Program-made: the position numbers and the translations under genes | The notes under the pieces: generated by a model | Seen by the model: only the letters and a program-made list of their open reading frames with translations | Told to the model about the DNA's origin: nothing | Databases searched by the model: none | Shown: positions 34,711 to 44,922 of the stretch, piece after piece | How positions within the stretch are numbered: position 1 is the first letter of the stretch | Layout of the letters: every line of letters begins with the position of its first letter | DNA from: CAMQVM01 sp044433365 | Lineage (GTDB): Bacteria; Bacteroidota; Bacteroidia; Bacteroidales; Rikenellaceae | Length of the DNA: 64,000 nt | Reading direction: 5' to 3' | NCBI GenBank assembly: GCA_044433365.1 | Contig: JAWXTR010000001.1 | Location: 1 to 64,000, forward strand

Positions 34711-35840
34711 AAAAAAATATTAAAATAGGATGTATAGGTCTATATGACCCTAAAAATATTAGAACACAAAGTGGAGTTGCTTTTATGATGTGTAAAGCAT
34801 TTGAAAATATGGGTGCAGAGGTTGTTTGGATACAAACAGTTCCAACACTACGTTATAAGATGACTAATATTTTTTGCAAAATAATATTGAAACTTTTTAA
34901 AATTAATTTAATATGTAATAAATATATTACTTCAAGTAAAGAGTTGGCAAAAAATATTGATAAAACAAAATTTCATGATATAGATATATTTTTATGTATT
35001 AATTCACCAGAGTCTGTTGCGTATCTCGATTTGCCTAAACCTCTAATATATCGTTCCGATTCAACTTTTAATTTAATGATTGATTACTATATTTTTAATG
35101 TGTCAAAAAAGACCAAAAGAGAAGGAAATATCATAGAACAAAAAGTATTAAATAAAGCATCTATAGTGTTATACCCATCTTTGTGGGCAAAAAAATCTGC
35201 ACTAATAGACTATAAGCAAGAAGAAGAAAAATTGCATGTTATTGAATCAGGAGCAAATATAGAGGAAATTAAAATAAGTAATAATAAATATAAAAAGAAT
35301 GGGGTGTTGAATCTTCTTTTTCTAGGTGTAGACTGGAAGCGAAAGGGGGGGGATATTGCACTTGAAGCATGTAGATATTTATATGAAAAAAATATTGATG
35401 TTAAAATTAATATCGTAGGAATAAAAAAAATTAGTTCTAAAGTAAATGATTTGCCTTATGTAAATTATATTGGATTTCTTGATAAAAACAATCAAGAAGA
35501 ATATGATAAATTACTAACATTAATTGAATCATCGCATATATTACTTCTTCCAACCATTGCAGAATGTGCTGGAATAGTCTTTTGTGAGTGTAGTGCATTC
35601 GGCTTACCATCATTTACTTATGATACAGGAGGTGTTGGTAATTATGTAATAAATGGAATAAATGGCTATAGACTTCCTCTGGGTTCAAGAGGTGAGGATT
35701 TTGGTGAAAAAATTTATCAATGTATACAAACCGATGAAATAAATATACTTTCAAAACAAGCTGTAGACTTGTATAACGAAAAATTAAATTGGAAAGTATG
35801 GCAAGAAAAAGTAGAAGATATCGTAAATAATATTATATAA
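34704..35840 (+). CDS. glycosyltransferase family 4 (GT-B)
   Basis: A 378-residue cytoplasmic glycosyltransferase. The N-terminal Rossmann half begins IKIGCIGLYDPKNIRTQSG; the C-terminal half has the donor-binding region LGVDWKRKGGDIALEA and the E-x7-E-like motif PTIAECAGIVFCECSAFG, characteristic of GT4 retaining enzymes. It probably adds one sugar to the lipid-linked repeat unit. It belongs to the AT-rich block and overlaps wzx, so it is likely strain-specific. Donor and linkage cannot be read. Confidence 0.85.
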   Translation: MLKKNIKIGCIGLYDPKNIRTQSGVAFMMCKAFENMGAEVVWIQTVPTLRYKMTNIFCKIILKLFKINLICNKYITSSKELAKNIDKTKFHDIDIFLCINSPESVAYLDLPKPLIYRSDSTFNLMIDYYIFNVSKKTKREGNIIEQKVLNKASIVLYPSLWAKKSALIDYKQEEEKLHVIESGANIEEIKISNNKYKKNGVLNLLFLGVDWKRKGGDIALEACRYLYEKNIDVKINIVGIKKISSKVNDLPYVNYIGFLDKNNQEEYDKLLTLIESSHILLLPTIAECAGIVFCECSAFGLPSFTYDTGGVGNYVINGINGYRLPLGSRGEDFGEKIYQCIQTDEINILSKQAVDLYNEKLNWKVWQEKVEDIVNNII

Positions 35841-35845
35841 ACATA

Positions 35846-37027
35846 ATGAGTTTATTGTTAAATTTAATTACTAATATAAGAAATAATGTTATGTATTATT
35901 TCTTGTCATTTTGCTTAATTTCAAGTGCATTAGCGATAATACCATTTGGACAATATTTTTATTTATTAGGAATATTAATAGGATTATTAACTGTCTTTTT
36001 CAATGTAAAGTCAATAAAATTCAATTTATTTTTCGTTTTTTTAATATCATGTTATATAAGTAGTATAATTTCTGGTTTATTTGATTATCGAATTTTTTTA
36101 TTTACCATAATTATGTTATTTGTTTCGCCTATAATATCTTCTCGTAAAGCATTTGAAATTAGAAAAAAATATATTAAGTATAGCTTATTTGTTTTTCCTA
36201 TATTATCAGTAATAAATCTATATTGTTATTACGCAGGTATTAACATGATGTCTTTGGACGAGCGGGATGTTAGTTGGGATTTTTCCGCAATTTTTTGGCA
36301 TTCAATGTGGTTGGGTGCGGCATCAGGATTAGCAAATATAGTTATATTTTGGATGCAACAGCAGCCAGTAGGAAATATACGAAAAGTTTTTTATACAGTT
36401 TGGTTGTTGATATCTATTTTTTTATCTGTTGTATCTGCATCAAGGTCTGCTCTTGTTGCGTCATTAATAGCAATTACTTACATAATTTATATAAAGTCAA
36501 ATAATATAAAGAAATTACTTAGATATTTAATATTGATATTGGGTATTGTAACCTTAACGTTCCCATTTTACAAAAAATCAGCTACAAGGATAATGAATAA
36601 AGTGGAATATCAACAAAATATAGGAGAAAATTCAAGACAACGAGCTATCGAAGCACGTTTATTAGATTTTTATGAATCTCCTATTTTCGGTGTTGGCTTT
36701 GCTGTAGGGCGTGATTTTAGAACTGGATTAAAACAAATAGGACAAATGGAGTCAGGCAGTGGCTGGTTCTCAATCTTGTGTCAATGCGGATTAGTTGGAT
36801 TTTTTGTAATTATTTCCATTTTATTACAAGCTTATTTCCGAGTAAAAAATAAAATAAGAGAAGATTCTTTTTTGCTTTTATTAGTTTCTATATTATTGTA
36901 TCAGTGTGCACATTCATTATTCGAGGGTTACATCCTTACGTCTGGATATTATATGTGTATCTTATTTTGGGGAATATTAAGTTTACTATATGTTTACCCT
37001 ATAGAAAATTCTAAAAACAACAAATAA
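35846..37027 (+). CDS. wzy: O-antigen/EPS polymerase (Wzy-like)
   Basis: A 393-residue integral membrane protein with about eleven helices and one large periplasmic loop (residues about 245-300, GENSRQRAIEARLLDFYESP ... GVGFAVG) followed by GSGWFSILCQCG, the usual Wzy/O-antigen ligase arrangement; SASRSALVASL is the family-like helix end. It polymerises repeat units in the periplasm. Wzy proteins have little sequence identity, so the call rests on topology, the GVGF region and position next to wzx and wzc. Very AT-rich codon use. Confidence 0.82.
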   Translation: MSLLLNLITNIRNNVMYYFLSFCLISSALAIIPFGQYFYLLGILIGLLTVFFNVKSIKFNLFFVFLISCYISSIISGLFDYRIFLFTIIMLFVSPIISSRKAFEIRKKYIKYSLFVFPILSVINLYCYYAGINMMSLDERDVSWDFSAIFWHSMWLGAASGLANIVIFWMQQQPVGNIRKVFYTVWLLISIFLSVVSASRSALVASLIAITYIIYIKSNNIKKLLRYLILILGIVTLTFPFYKKSATRIMNKVEYQQNIGENSRQRAIEARLLDFYESPIFGVGFAVGRDFRTGLKQIGQMESGSGWFSILCQCGLVGFFVIISILLQAYFRVKNKIREDSFLLLLVSILLYQCAHSLFEGYILTSGYYMCILFWGILSLLYVYPIENSKNNK

Positions 37028-37072
37028 TACTAACAAAGGTTTATTGGACTTTTATTAGTACTGAAAATAAAT

Positions 37073-37239
37073 TAAGTAGTGTAAAACAATTATTGCCATA
37101 TTCTTAATAGCACTCTTGGAGCGATATTTTTCACTATTAAATCTCAATATAGAACCACTATATTTTCGATTCAATAGCAAAAAATCTCATCTCCAATAGC
37201 ACTATTAAAAATACTCCAATAATTATTTTACCCTACTTA
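37073..37239 (+). repeat. 167-bp MITE, full length
   Basis: Starts TAAGTAGTGTAAAACAATTA and ends ATTATTTTACCCTACTTA; arms of about 80 bases are imperfect reverse complements. It separates the AT-rich wzx-wzy block from the rest of the locus and is a direct repeat of the copy at 47224-47390. Confidence 0.97.
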
Positions 37240-37265
37240 CATTGTAAACATATTATTTTATTATT

Positions 37266-37934
37266 ATGAAATTGATTTTAAATATTATCATTATTATTTT
37301 GCCTTGGTTTTTACGTCGATGGATATTGATTAAATTTTATAAGTATGAAATTCATTATACTGCACGTATAGGGTTATCTTATATTTATCCTCAAAAGCTA
37401 GTCTTAAAAAAAGGAGCAGTTATTGGGTCATTTAACATTGCAATACATCTTGATAGAGTGTCAATCGGAGAGAATAGTACGATTTGCAGAGGAAATTGGA
37501 TAACTGGATTTTCAACAGGTTCTGATTCGGAACATTTTTTACATGATAAAGATAGAAGAAGTGAGTTAATACTCGGAAGAGAATCAGCAATCACAAAAAA
37601 TCACCATATAGATTGCACAAACTCTATTATAATTGGGAATTATGTAACTATTGCTGGATATAATTCACAATTTCTGTCACATTCAATAGATATTTATGAA
37701 GGAAGACAAGATAGCAAGCCAATTTTAATAGGTGATTATTGTTTTATATCTACGGGAGTGAAAATTCTTGGAGGTAGTGTGTTGCCTTCGTATTGTGTTT
37801 TGGGGGCTGGAGCAATTCTTAATAAGAGTTATAAAGATCAATGGAAATTGTATGGTGGTTTACCTGCTAAACCTATAAAAGATATTTCAAAAACAGCCAA
37901 ATATTTCAGTAGAGAAAAAGGATTCACGTATTAA
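37266..37934 (+). CDS. hexapeptide-repeat acyltransferase
   Basis: A 222-residue protein with an N-terminal hydrophobic segment (LILNIIIIILPWFLRRWIL) and left-handed beta-helix repeats ([LIV]-G-x4 pattern: VSIGENSTICRG, SIIIGNYVTIAG, PILIGDYCFISTGVKIL), ending with YGGLPAKPIKD, the usual end of maltose/colanic acid acetyltransferase-type enzymes. It probably acetylates a sugar of the repeat unit. It is still AT-rich like the preceding block, although it lies on the other side of the MITE. Confidence 0.87.
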   Translation: MKLILNIIIIILPWFLRRWILIKFYKYEIHYTARIGLSYIYPQKLVLKKGAVIGSFNIAIHLDRVSIGENSTICRGNWITGFSTGSDSEHFLHDKDRRSELILGRESAITKNHHIDCTNSIIIGNYVTIAGYNSQFLSHSIDIYEGRQDSKPILIGDYCFISTGVKILGGSVLPSYCVLGAGAILNKSYKDQWKLYGGLPAKPIKDISKTAKYFSREKGFTY

Positions 37935-37945
37935 TATAATAAATA

Positions 37946-39259
37946 ATGAACATAGCAGTAGTAGGTACAGGATACGTAGGGCTAGTGTCGGGCACTTGTT
38001 TTGCGGAAATGGGGGTTAATGTTACTTGTGTAGACATTGACCAGAAAAAGATTGATAGCCTTTTAGAAGGGCAAATTCCGATTTATGAACCAGGTCTTAA
38101 TGAGTTGGTGCTTCGTAATCATCGTGAGGGGCGACTTAACTTTACTACAGACGTAACGAACTGTCTGGATAGTGTAGATATTGTTTTTAGTGCTGTTGGT
38201 ACACCTCCAGATGAGGATGGTAGTGCTGATTTAAAGTATGTGTTGGATGTAGCACGTACTATAGGGCGAAATATGACTAAATATTTGGTGCTTGTAACCA
38301 AATCTACTGTTCCTGTTGGGACAGCCAAGAAGGTAAAGGCGGCGATTCAAGAGGAGTTAGATAAAAGAGGTGCCGATATTGCATTTGATGTGGCATCTAA
38401 TCCAGAATTTTTAAAAGAGGGTGCTGCAATTAAAGACTTTATGAGTCCCGATAGAGTTGTGGTTGGGGTGGAGTCTGAAAGAGCAAAAGAGTTGATGACA
38501 AAACTTTACCGACCATTTCTTCTTAATAATTTCCGTGTTATTTTTACTGATATTCCATCGGCAGAGATGATAAAATATGCTGCAAATTCGATGTTGGCTA
38601 CTCGCATTAGCTTTATGAACGACATTGCTAATCTTTGTGAGATAGTGGGTGCCGATGTTAATATGGTGCGTAAGGGAATTGGTGCTGATAGTCGTATAGG
38701 TAGTAAGTTTTTATATCCTGGTTGTGGTTATGGTGGATCATGTTTTCCAAAGGATGTAAAGGCACTAATTAAAACAGCAGAAAAGAGTGGTTATACTATG
38801 GATGTATTAAAAGCTGTCGAAGTTGTCAACAATCGTCAAAAAAGTGTGCTATTTGAGAAATTATCAAAATATTTTAATGGCGACTTAAAAGGGCGTACTA
38901 TAACGCTTTGGGGATTAGCATTTAAGCCAGAGACTGATGATATGCGAGAGGCTACTGCTTTGGTTGCAATTGGGTTGCTTTTAGATGCTGGGTGTAACGT
39001 TAAGGTTTACGATCCTGTAGCTATGAATGAGTGTAGACGAAGAATTGGCGAAACGGTATATTACGCTAAAGATATGTATGATGCAACTTTAGATTCAGAT
39101 GCTATCTTAATGTTAACCGAGTGGAAACAGTTTCGTTTGCCTAGTTGGAAAGTTATCTCTAAAAGCATGAATACCCCTTTAGTTATTGATGGTCGTAATA
39201 TCTACGAAATTGATGAGATGGAGGAGAATGGTTTTGATTATTTTGCTATAGGACGATAA
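37946..39259 (+). CDS. ugd: UDP-glucose 6-dehydrogenase
   Basis: A 437-residue NAD-dependent enzyme that oxidises UDP-glucose twice to UDP-glucuronate in the cytoplasm. The N-terminal Rossmann motif is MNIAVVGTGYVGLVSGTCFA, the catalytic cysteine is in GCGYGGSCFPKD (near residue 262), the catalytic Lys in the preceding domain (AEMIKYAANSML) and the C-terminal UDP-binding domain has LWGLAFKPETDDMREA. It supplies glucuronic acid for the polymer and implies an acidic polysaccharide. Confidence 0.96.
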   Translation: MNIAVVGTGYVGLVSGTCFAEMGVNVTCVDIDQKKIDSLLEGQIPIYEPGLNELVLRNHREGRLNFTTDVTNCLDSVDIVFSAVGTPPDEDGSADLKYVLDVARTIGRNMTKYLVLVTKSTVPVGTAKKVKAAIQEELDKRGADIAFDVASNPEFLKEGAAIKDFMSPDRVVVGVESERAKELMTKLYRPFLLNNFRVIFTDIPSAEMIKYAANSMLATRISFMNDIANLCEIVGADVNMVRKGIGADSRIGSKFLYPGCGYGGSCFPKDVKALIKTAEKSGYTMDVLKAVEVVNNRQKSVLFEKLSKYFNGDLKGRTITLWGLAFKPETDDMREATALVAIGLLLDAGCNVKVYDPVAMNECRRRIGETVYYAKDMYDATLDSDAILMLTEWKQFRLPSWKVISKSMNTPLVIDGRNIYEIDEMEENGFDYFAIGR

Positions 39260-39262
39260 GAA

Positions 39263-40396
39263 ATGAAAGTAATAAACTCAGGAACAATAGATATAAACGC
39301 AGGTGGGGTTGCTACGGGTATTTATTATACAATGCTTGGTTTGAGAGGGCAGGGGGTAGATGCTGATATTTTTATGTATAAAACTGGTAGTGATGCTGAG
39401 TTGGTAGGTGAAAATGTATCGGTATTTTATACTCAAAAACCAACTATTAATAAGATTGCATATTCATCAAAATACAAAGCTGATTTGCAGAGTATAGGGG
39501 TGTATGATATCTATCATGCTCAAGGAATTTGGCAATATCCTACCTATGCGATGATTGATGTGGCTAAAAAATTTAGCAGACCTTATCTTATTTCACCTCA
39601 TGGTATGTTATATCCTCAAGATATTGCAAAGTCTAGTTCGCTATTTAAAAAATTGTCGTTAAAGGCTCGATTGCTTAGCTATTTTAATGGTGCTGCTTGT
39701 GTGCATGCTACTTGTCAGCAAGAACTTGACCATTGTCGTAATTTAGCAATAAAATCTCCGATTGCGATTATTTCTAATCCTGTAGAGATAGTGGATTACA
39801 TCGAGAAAAAAGAGGATAATATATTTAGAGTTGGGTATTTAGGTCGTATTTCACCACGAAAAAATGTTGAGAGTTTGATATATGCTTTTGCCGATTTAAA
39901 AGATAAAATAGCAGGTGCTGAGCTTTTAATTATTGGCGGTGGTGACGATGAGTATGAAAAGTTTCTTCGCTTGGAGGTAAAACGTTTAAATCTCTCAGAT
40001 AGAGTCTCTTTTACTGGCTTTTTGTCGGGGCAGGAGAAAAATAGGGCTATAGCTTCTCTTTCTTTGTTAGTAATGCCAAGTGAGTTTGAAAATCACGGTA
40101 TTGTTGTTCTTGAAGCCCTAGTACGCAAAATTCCAGTAATTGCAACCAAAGGTTCGCCATGGCAGGAGTTACACACTTATGGATGTGGTTGGTGGGTTGA
40201 TTATAATCAAAATGCCATTACTGAGGCTATCGAAGCGGCTTTTAACACTCCGCTTTCGGAGTTAGAGGCTATGGGGCAAAGAGGTCGAGAGCTTATGGAG
40301 CAAAACTATTCGGTAGAGGCTGTTGGCACAAAGATGAAAGCTCTTTATGAGTGGATTTTAACAAAGAGAGACAAACCAGAATTTGTATATGAATAA
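39263..40396 (+). CDS. glycosyltransferase family 4
   Basis: A 377-residue GT-B enzyme. The glycine-rich N-terminal loop is DINAGGVATGIYYTM, PHGMLYPQD is the acceptor-side region, VGYLGRISPRKNVESLI begins the nucleotide-sugar binding half and EFENHGIVVLEALVRKIPVIA is the E-x7-E motif. It starts four bases after ugd, so it is translationally linked to it. It likely adds one sugar of the repeat unit; donor unknown. Confidence 0.88.
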   Translation: MKVINSGTIDINAGGVATGIYYTMLGLRGQGVDADIFMYKTGSDAELVGENVSVFYTQKPTINKIAYSSKYKADLQSIGVYDIYHAQGIWQYPTYAMIDVAKKFSRPYLISPHGMLYPQDIAKSSSLFKKLSLKARLLSYFNGAACVHATCQQELDHCRNLAIKSPIAIISNPVEIVDYIEKKEDNIFRVGYLGRISPRKNVESLIYAFADLKDKIAGAELLIIGGGDDEYEKFLRLEVKRLNLSDRVSFTGFLSGQEKNRAIASLSLLVMPSEFENHGIVVLEALVRKIPVIATKGSPWQELHTYGCGWWVDYNQNAITEAIEAAFNTPLSELEAMGQRGRELMEQNYSVEAVGTKMKALYEWILTKRDKPEFVYE

Positions 40397-40424
40397 ATTG
40401 GATATTGCAAAAAATAGGTAGAGT

Positions 40425-41573
40425 ATGAATATTTTATTTTTAATGGGAGTTTATCCTAATTATGGAGGTGTAGAAAAGGTTTCAACTATTTTGGCAAATG
40501 AGTTTATTGCTTTGGGTTATGGTGTGTCGATAGTGTCGTTTGAGCAACCACACCCTCAGTTGGCAAAGATGGAGCTTTCGGATAAAGTTCGTTTGCATAA
40601 GTTGTCATATCCTGTGTTGTCTAAAGAAAATATAAAGCTACTTAATGAGATAATATTGAGTGAGAGTGTAGATATTTTGATTAATCAGTGGTGTGTTCCA
40701 TATTATGTTGCAAGGTTATGTAAAAAAGCAATAAAGGGAAGTAGTTGTAAATTGATTTCTGTTCATCATAATCTACCCAATACAAATGCACGAATTAAGG
40801 CTATTGAAATTGAGATTGAAAAGGGTAGAAATAGGCTTATCAATAGATGTAAAAAATCGATTGTCACCTTTATATCTCGATTGAGTTTGAGGTATACCTA
40901 TAGCGTGAGTAATAAGTATGTTGTATTATCAAGTAGTTTTATACCGATTGCTAAAAAGTATTTATCTGTTAAATCAGACGATAAGATATTATCAATAACC
41001 AACCCTATAACTATTAAAAAAGGTGATAATAGTGGTGAAAAAATTAAAGAGATAATATATGTTGGAAGAATCGAATATAATCAAAAGAGAACTTTTCGAT
41101 TGGTTGATATTTGGAAAGAGGTAGAGGTTGATTTTCCTGATTGGAAATTAAGGATAGTTGGAGATGGTCCAGATAGAGACGATTTGCAGAAAAGAATTGA
41201 ACTATCAGGATTAAAAAATATAAAGATAGATGGATATCAAGACCCCTTCGAATACTATCGACGAGCTTCTATTTTATTATTGGTATCAGAGTATGAGGGG
41301 TTTGGATTGGTGTTAGCCGAAGCGATGGCAAATGGTGTTGTTCCTATAGTATATGGGAGTTTTCAATCGGTATATGATATTATAGACTCTGGTAGTTCAG
41401 GGTTTATAACTACTATTCCTTACAATAAAATGGATATAGTGGATAGATTAAGATTGTTAATGAGCGATGACGATTTATTGGTTGAAATTTCGAAAAAAGC
41501 TATAACTGATTCTTCGAAATTTGAATTAAAAAGTGTGGTTAATCAGTGGGAAAATTTATTTAAAAATATATAA
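40425..41573 (+). CDS. glycosyltransferase family 4
   Basis: A 382-residue GT-B enzyme with NYGGVEKVSTILANEF near the N-terminus, IIYVGRIEYNQKRTFRLVDIW in the donor domain and SEYEGFGLVLAEAMANGVVPI as the E-x7-E motif, similar to enzymes of the WaaG/AmsD type. It is 28 bases after the previous glycosyltransferase and four bases before the WcaF-like gene. Acts on the cytoplasmic side on lipid-linked sugars. Confidence 0.88.
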   Translation: MNILFLMGVYPNYGGVEKVSTILANEFIALGYGVSIVSFEQPHPQLAKMELSDKVRLHKLSYPVLSKENIKLLNEIILSESVDILINQWCVPYYVARLCKKAIKGSSCKLISVHHNLPNTNARIKAIEIEIEKGRNRLINRCKKSIVTFISRLSLRYTYSVSNKYVVLSSSFIPIAKKYLSVKSDDKILSITNPITIKKGDNSGEKIKEIIYVGRIEYNQKRTFRLVDIWKEVEVDFPDWKLRIVGDGPDRDDLQKRIELSGLKNIKIDGYQDPFEYYRRASILLLVSEYEGFGLVLAEAMANGVVPIVYGSFQSVYDIIDSGSSGFITTIPYNKMDIVDRLRLLMSDDDLLVEISKKAITDSSKFELKSVVNQWENLFKNI

Positions 41574-41576
41574 ACT

Positions 41577-42119
41577 ATGAATCTTTCATCATATACAGAA
41601 CCAAAACCTCACCATCTAAAACGAATTTGTTGGTTTGTTGTTAATGCAACGATTTTCAGATTGTTTATAGGGGGCGTACAATTTCGATATTTTCGTAATT
41701 TTATATTAAGATTGTTTGGAGCAAAAATTCCTTATGGATGTGTGGTTTATTCCACTTCTAAAATATGGGCACCTTGGAACCTAGAAATGGGTGAACATTG
41801 TTGTATTGGTCCACGTACTGAATTATATAATAAAGCTCCGATTATTTTAAGAGATAATGTTGTTATATCGCAAGGAGCATTTTTGTGTACTGCTTCACAC
41901 GATATTACCACTGTCTCTCATACATTAATTTCAGCTCCGATAATTTTAGAGGATAGATCTTGGGTGGCAGCAGATGCTTTTGTAGGTATGGGGATAACAA
42001 TTGGCGAGGGAGCCGTAGTAGGGGCAAGAGCTGCTATATTTAAAAACGCTGAGCCATGGGGAGTTTACGGAGGTAATCCAGCGAAATATATTAAAAAACG
42101 TGTGTTGAAAGATGGGTAA
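41577..42119 (+). CDS. colanic-acid-type acetyltransferase (WcaF-like)
   Basis: A 180-residue hexapeptide-repeat acetyltransferase close in plan to WcaF: FRLFGAKI-type opening (RLFGAKIPYGCVVYSTSKI), WNLEMGEHCCIGPRTELYN, then the active-site His in CTASHDITTVSH and the end GVYGGNPAKYIKKR. It uses acetyl-CoA to acetylate a polymer sugar, in E. coli a fucose of colanic acid, which fits the GDP-fucose genes in this locus. It overlaps the next gene by 8 bases. Confidence 0.9.
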   Translation: MNLSSYTEPKPHHLKRICWFVVNATIFRLFIGGVQFRYFRNFILRLFGAKIPYGCVVYSTSKIWAPWNLEMGEHCCIGPRTELYNKAPIILRDNVVISQGAFLCTASHDITTVSHTLISAPIILEDRSWVAADAFVGMGITIGEGAVVGARAAIFKNAEPWGVYGGNPAKYIKKRVLKDG

Positions 42120-43023
42120 AGATAAAAAAGATAGTATAGCAGCAATAATTTTAACTTTTAACGAATCTAAGCATATTGAGCGATCTATTGGTTCGCTTTG
42201 GGGAGTTTGTGACGAGGTTTTTGTTGTCGACTCTTTTAGTAGCGACGACACTGTAGAAAAGGCTGAGGCACTTGGTGCTAAGGTGTATCAAAATGGTTGG
42301 GTTAACTATGCTGCTCAATTCAATTGGGCACTTAAAAATTGTGATATTAAAAGCGGTTGGATTTGGCGGGTGGATGCCGATGAATATCTCTCTGGTGGAT
42401 TGGGTCAGGCAGTAAAAAAGCGGTTGAAAAGTGTCGACAATGATGTAAATGGGGTGTATGTGCGAAAGCGTATCGACTTTATGGGCAAACCTCTACTTCA
42501 TGGAGGTTGGTATCCTGTCAACAATCTAAAGATAATCCGCAAGGGTTTTGGAGATTGTGAAAATAGGTGGATGGATGAGCATCTTCGCATTTTTGAAGGC
42601 TCTACAATCGAAGTTTTGCAGGGCGACCAAGTCGACTACAACCTTAATGATTTGACCTGGTGGAGCGAAAAACATAATGGCTATGCTACTCGTGAGATGG
42701 TCGATTTGCTGATTATGGAGTATGGTTTGGATTTGCAAGGTTCGAAAGTTTCGCCAAAATTTTGGGGTAGTGATGAGCAGCGTAAGAGATGGTTAAAACT
42801 CAGATATGTAAAGTCGCCTCTATTTTTAAGACCGTTTGTAAATTTTTTTATTAGATATGTGCTAAAAGCTGGATTTTTAGATGGTAAAGAGGGATTTATA
42901 TGGCATTTCCTTCAAGGTTTTTGGTATCGCTTTTTGGTTGATGCCAAAATATATGAGTTGAAAAGCTCATATAATTTTGATAACGAAAAAATTAAAACAT
43001 ATATCAAAGAAACCTATTTATAG
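42112..43023 (+). CDS. glycosyltransferase family 2
   Basis: A 303-residue GT-A enzyme: IAAIILTFNESKHIERSI, VFVVDSFSSDDTVEKAEALG and the metal-binding DAD in WRVDADEYLS. The central region with HGGWYPVNNLKIIRKG resembles WaaE/KdtX-type beta-glycosyltransferases. A C-terminal hydrophobic segment may associate with the membrane. It overlaps the WcaF-like gene by 8 bases. Donor unknown. Confidence 0.88.
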   Translation: MGKDKKDSIAAIILTFNESKHIERSIGSLWGVCDEVFVVDSFSSDDTVEKAEALGAKVYQNGWVNYAAQFNWALKNCDIKSGWIWRVDADEYLSGGLGQAVKKRLKSVDNDVNGVYVRKRIDFMGKPLLHGGWYPVNNLKIIRKGFGDCENRWMDEHLRIFEGSTIEVLQGDQVDYNLNDLTWWSEKHNGYATREMVDLLIMEYGLDLQGSKVSPKFWGSDEQRKRWLKLRYVKSPLFLRPFVNFFIRYVLKAGFLDGKEGFIWHFLQGFWYRFLVDAKIYELKSSYNFDNEKIKTYIKETYL

Positions 43024-43035
43024 AGATTAAAAAAA

Positions 43036-43806
43036 ATGAAAGTATCAATAATAACAACATGCTACAACCGTGAGGCGACTATACGTGACTCTATAGAGAG
43101 TGTTTTGGGGCAGGATTATGACGATATTGAGTATATTGTTGTGGATGGAGCATCTAAAGATAGCTCACTAAGCATTATAAATGAGTATAAAAATCGAATT
43201 TCGACAATCGTTTCAGAGCCAGACAGGGGTATGTATGAGGCTATAAATAAGGGGGTAAGTAGAGCTACGGGCGATATTATCGGTTTGATGCACTCCGACG
43301 ATGTTTTTCACTCAACTACCACTATTTCCGATATTGTAAATCAGTTTAATAGCCAAAATATCGATATTCTCTATGGTAATGGGCTATTTGTCGATGAGTC
43401 AAATCTTGATAGAGTTGTAAGAAACTGGGTGAGTGGTGAGTTCGACCGCCCAAAAATGCGACGAGGTTGGCTACCGCTTCACCCTACGGTATATATCCGC
43501 CGTGAGTGCTTCAGCAAGATGGGGCTTTATGATGAGAGCTATAAAATTGCAGCCGATTCGGAGTTTCTACTACGCTATATGTATAAATCTAAATTCAAGA
43601 TTGCTTACTTCGATCGCTATATTGTGCGTATGCGAATGGGTGGATTATCGACCGACCCTAAAAAGATGAAAAAGAAGTGGAGCGAAGATTTACGACTCTA
43701 TCGCACTCATGGATTTAACGCATATTGGGCTTTAGGGTGTAAAATTGCCTCAAAAGTGCCGCAGTTTATCACTGCAAAATTTATATGGACAGAAGACAAA
43801 ATTTAA
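43036..43806 (+). CDS. glycosyltransferase family 2 (WcaA-like)
   Basis: A 256-residue GT-A enzyme with [55 protein letters not shown] and the HSDD metal site (LMHSDDVFH). This DRGMYDAxNKG form is typical of colanic acid WcaA/WcaE-type enzymes. It lies 12 bases after the previous glycosyltransferase and just before gmd. Confidence 0.9.
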   Translation: MKVSIITTCYNREATIRDSIESVLGQDYDDIEYIVVDGASKDSSLSIINEYKNRISTIVSEPDRGMYEAINKGVSRATGDIIGLMHSDDVFHSTTTISDIVNQFNSQNIDILYGNGLFVDESNLDRVVRNWVSGEFDRPKMRRGWLPLHPTVYIRRECFSKMGLYDESYKIAADSEFLLRYMYKSKFKIAYFDRYIVRMRMGGLSTDPKKMKKKWSEDLRLYRTHGFNAYWALGCKIASKVPQFITAKFIWTEDKI

Positions 43807-43837
43807 AACTATATTAAAAAACTATATTAAAAAAACT

Positions 43838-44920
43838 ATGACAAAAGTAGCATTAATCACAGGTATTACAGGTCAAGATGGTTCGTTCTTGGCAGAATTT
43901 TTATTAGAAAAAGGTTATGAGGTACACGGTATTATCCGTCGTAGTTCGTCGTTTAACACAGGTCGTATCGAACACCTCTATCTTGACGAGTGGATTCGTG
44001 ATATGCACAACAAAAAATTGGTAAATCTTCATTATGGTGATATGACCGATTCTAGTTCGTTGATTCGTATTATTCAGAGTGTTCAACCCGACGAAATCTA
44101 CAATCTTGCAGCTCAATCGCATGTAAAAGTGTCGTTTGATGTTCCTGAATATACTGCTGAGTGTGATGCAGTTGGTACGCTTCGTATGTTGGAGGCTGTT
44201 CGTATTTTGGGTATGGAACAAAAATGCCGTATCTATCAAGCATCTACATCCGAACTGTTTGGTTTGGTGCAAGAGGTGCCTCAAAAAGAGACAACTCCTT
44301 TCTATCCTCGTAGCCCTTATGGTGTTGCTAAACAGTATGGCTTCTGGATTACCAAAAACTACCGTGAATCTTACGGAATGTTTGCAGTAAACGGTATTCT
44401 GTTTAACCATGAGTCGGAGCGTCGTGGCGAAAACTTCGTAACTCGTAAAATTACACTTGCCGCAGCTCGTATTGCTCAAGGTTATCAGGACAAACTATAT
44501 CTAGGTAATATGGATGCTCTTCGTGATTGGGGTTATGCTAAAGATTATGTTGAGTGTATGTGGATGATTTTGCAACACGACACTCCAGAAGATTTTGTAA
44601 TCGCTACGGGCGAGTATCACACAGTTCGTGAGTTTACAACTCTATCTTTTAAAGAGGTTGGAATTGAACTTCGTTGGGAGGGCGAAGGCGTAGAAGAAAA
44701 AGGTATCGACGTTGCTACAGGTAAGGTGTTGGTAGAGGTAGACCCAAAATTCTTCCGCCCTTCAGAGGTTGAGCAGCTTCTTGGCGACCCTACAAAGGCT
44801 AAAACTCTTCTAGGTTGGAACCCAACGCAAACATCTTTCCCTGAATTGGTTAAGATTATGGTTCAACACGACCTAAAATATGTTAAGAAGTTTCATGAGC
44901 AGTTAGAAGTAAACCTATAA
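43838..44920 (+). CDS. gmd: GDP-mannose 4,6-dehydratase
   Basis: A 360-residue short-chain dehydrogenase that turns GDP-mannose into GDP-4-keto-6-deoxymannose with bound NADP. Signatures: [20 protein letters not shown] (cofactor loop), STSELFG, the catalytic YGVAK (Tyr-x3-Lys) and [18 protein letters not shown]. An in-frame upstream start at 43745 would overlap the previous gene and add 31 residues with no family match; the ATG at 43838 gives the standard N-terminus. First of the three GDP-fucose genes gmd-fcl-manC. Confidence 0.96.
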   Translation: MTKVALITGITGQDGSFLAEFLLEKGYEVHGIIRRSSSFNTGRIEHLYLDEWIRDMHNKKLVNLHYGDMTDSSSLIRIIQSVQPDEIYNLAAQSHVKVSFDVPEYTAECDAVGTLRMLEAVRILGMEQKCRIYQASTSELFGLVQEVPQKETTPFYPRSPYGVAKQYGFWITKNYRESYGMFAVNGILFNHESERRGENFVTRKITLAAARIAQGYQDKLYLGNMDALRDWGYAKDYVECMWMILQHDTPEDFVIATGEYHTVREFTTLSFKEVGIELRWEGEGVEEKGIDVATGKVLVEVDPKFFRPSEVEQLLGDPTKAKTLLGWNPTQTSFPELVKIMVQHDLKYVKKFHEQLEVNL

Positions 44921-44922
44921 CG

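Noticed and set aside
43745..43837. Upstream start for gmd
   Set aside because: It would overlap the preceding glycosyltransferase by 62 bases and add residues not found in Gmd.
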